Positions 14,581 through 15,139 of a DNA stretch of 15,139 nucleotides are shown one piece after another (the stretch's first letter is position 1; every line of letters starts with the position of its first letter). The notes below the pieces were generated by a model that had not been told where the DNA came from, did not search any database, and was given only the letters and a program-made list of their open reading frames with translations. Origin of the DNA: Acidobacteriota bacterium (GTDB taxonomy: Bacteria; Acidobacteriota; UBA4820; DSQY01). The position numbers were made by a program, and so were the translations under genes. The DNA lies in the NCBI GenBank assembly GCA_021814355.1, contig JAKAIJ010000036.1, forward strand, positions 1 to 15,139, read 5' to 3'.

Positions 14581-14610
14581 TTGACTCGTTTTTCGGCCGT
14601 ATGGTAGATT
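14581..14610 (+). promoter_or_regulatory. Candidate sigma-70-type promoter of the DUF4388 gene
   Basis: TTGACT (14581-14586, 5 of 6 to TTGACA) and TAGATT (14605-14610, 4 of 6 to TATAAT) are separated by 18 bases. The region is clearly AT-richer than its surroundings, with a TTTTT run in the spacer and AAAAA just downstream. It begins 42 bases after the pbpC stop, so the DUF4388 gene is probably transcribed separately. Expected start near 14617, giving a leader of about 75 bases. Confidence 0.6.
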
Positions 14611-14649
14611 GCAAAAACGCGCGGGCCGTGTCCGCGCGGTGGGGCGACC

Positions 14650-14670
14650 GGCCGCGGAATGTCCGCGGCC
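14650..14670 (+). promoter_or_regulatory. Perfect hairpin in the leader of the DUF4388 gene
   Basis: GGCCGCGGA (14650-14658) pairs perfectly with TCCGCGGCC (14662-14670) around an ATG loop. A smaller inverted repeat GCGCGG/CCGCGC lies just before it (about 14619-14637). The ATG of the gene is 22 bases after the hairpin, and the ribosome-binding site is weak (CGGGTG). The hairpin could be an RNA-stability or translation-control structure, or simply a chance result of GC-rich sequence. Confidence 0.45.
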
Positions 14671-14692
14671 CCATCCTCGTTTCGCGGGTGCC

Positions 14693-15139
14693 ATGACCTT
14701 TCAGGGTTCGCTCAAAGAGCTCCACCTGCCCGACGTCATTCAGCTCGTCTCGGTGTCGGGCAAGACGGGGGCGTTTCACCTCCAGAAGGGTCCCGACGAG
14801 GGGCTCATCTGGCTCCAGGCGGGGCGCATCGTCCACGCCGTCGCGGGGGAGCTCTCGGGCGAGGAGGCGGTCTACACGCTGGCCACGTGGAACGACGGGA
14901 CCTTCCGCTTCGCCCAGGACGAGCCCACTCCCGCCCACACCATCACCAAGAACAACACCAACCTGCTGATGGAGGCGGCGCGCCGCCTGGACGAGTGGCG
15001 CGTGCTCTCCAAGCGGATCCCTTCCCTCGACCTGGTGCCGCGCTTCCAGGTGCCCGAGGGAAAGCAGGGCCAAATCAACCTGAACACCCAGGAGTGGATG
15101 GTTCTGAGCAAGATTGACGGCCGGACCTCCATCCGCGAC
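14693..15139 (+). CDS. DUF4388 (PATAN) domain protein, 3' end outside window
   Basis: An open frame from ATG at 14693 runs to the window edge (149 codons visible, no stop). Residues 4-100 fit the DUF4388/PATAN domain: GSLKELHLPDVIQLVS at the N-terminus, KTGAFHLQ (24-31), GLIWLQAGRIVHA (37-49), a Glu-rich turn and GEEAVYTLATWNDGTFRF (57-73). PATAN domains occur in two-component and gliding or polarity systems of Myxococcota, cyanobacteria and relatives, usually as protein-interaction modules that connect to receiver domains. From about 101 a second, helix-rich part begins (VPRFQVPEG, then NTQEWMVLSKIDGRTSIRD), typical of the winged-helix-like tail found after DUF4388. It probably acts in cytoplasmic signalling. 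The neighbouring lone receiver protein is a conceivable partner, by family habit only. Confidence 0.85.
   Translation, partial: MTFQGSLKELHLPDVIQLVSVSGKTGAFHLQKGPDEGLIWLQAGRIVHAVAGELSGEEAVYTLATWNDGTFRFAQDEPTPAHTITKNNTNLLMEAARRLDEWRVLSKRIPSLDLVPRFQVPEGKQGQINLNTQEWMVLSKIDGRTSIRD

Noticed and set aside
11989..14694. A 901-codon minus-strand open frame opposite pbpC
   Set aside because: Same codon-alignment effect as opposite the macroglobulin; the product has no recognisable motif and biased Arg/Gly/Pro composition.

Overview
The window reads as chromosomal DNA from a GC-rich, diderm (Gram-negative type) bacterium. The evidence is a bacterial alpha-2-macroglobulin with a Sec-type signal peptide, a class A penicillin-binding protein of the PbpC type, and a DUF4388 (PATAN) protein. 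This mix is common in Acidobacteriota, Myxococcota and related lineages, but the sequence does not allow a firm placement. No tRNA, rRNA, CRISPR array, insertion sequence or phage gene was seen.

Left block (1-3517). The end of an unidentified gene runs into a glutamine-hydrolysing asparagine synthetase (asnB) after a 1-base gap. asnB overlaps a MarC-family membrane protein by ATGA. A DUF1646 predicted cation transporter follows after 57 bases. All four are on the + strand and look like one transcription unit, closed by a strong GC-rich hairpin at 3490-3517.

Middle (3518-4666). This stretch has low coding density. It holds one isolated minus-strand gene for a 133-residue protein of unknown function (3809-4210). 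On either side are about 290 and 460 bases with hairpins and a candidate extended -10 promoter for the next gene.

Right block (4667-14538). A 1962-residue alpha-2-macroglobulin with a CAEQ thioester motif is followed by a 70-residue two-helix membrane protein, a single-domain response regulator, a 226-residue unknown protein and pbpC. Bacterial alpha-2-macroglobulins are classically paired with pbpC. The macroglobulin is thought to trap proteases that breach the envelope, and PbpC to repair or remake peptidoglycan. Here three extra genes sit inside the pair. The three inner genes are tightly packed (10 and 1 bases between them), and pbpC follows after 58 bases. The whole may be one envelope-defence operon with its own signalling component.

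Right edge (14539-15139). A recognisable promoter and a hairpin leader precede a DUF4388 protein that runs off the window.

Codon use differs between blocks. The macroglobulin, response regulator and pbpC frames contain no TTA, CTA or TCA codons, while asnB, marC and the DUF1646 gene use them freely. This suggests different histories for the two halves.
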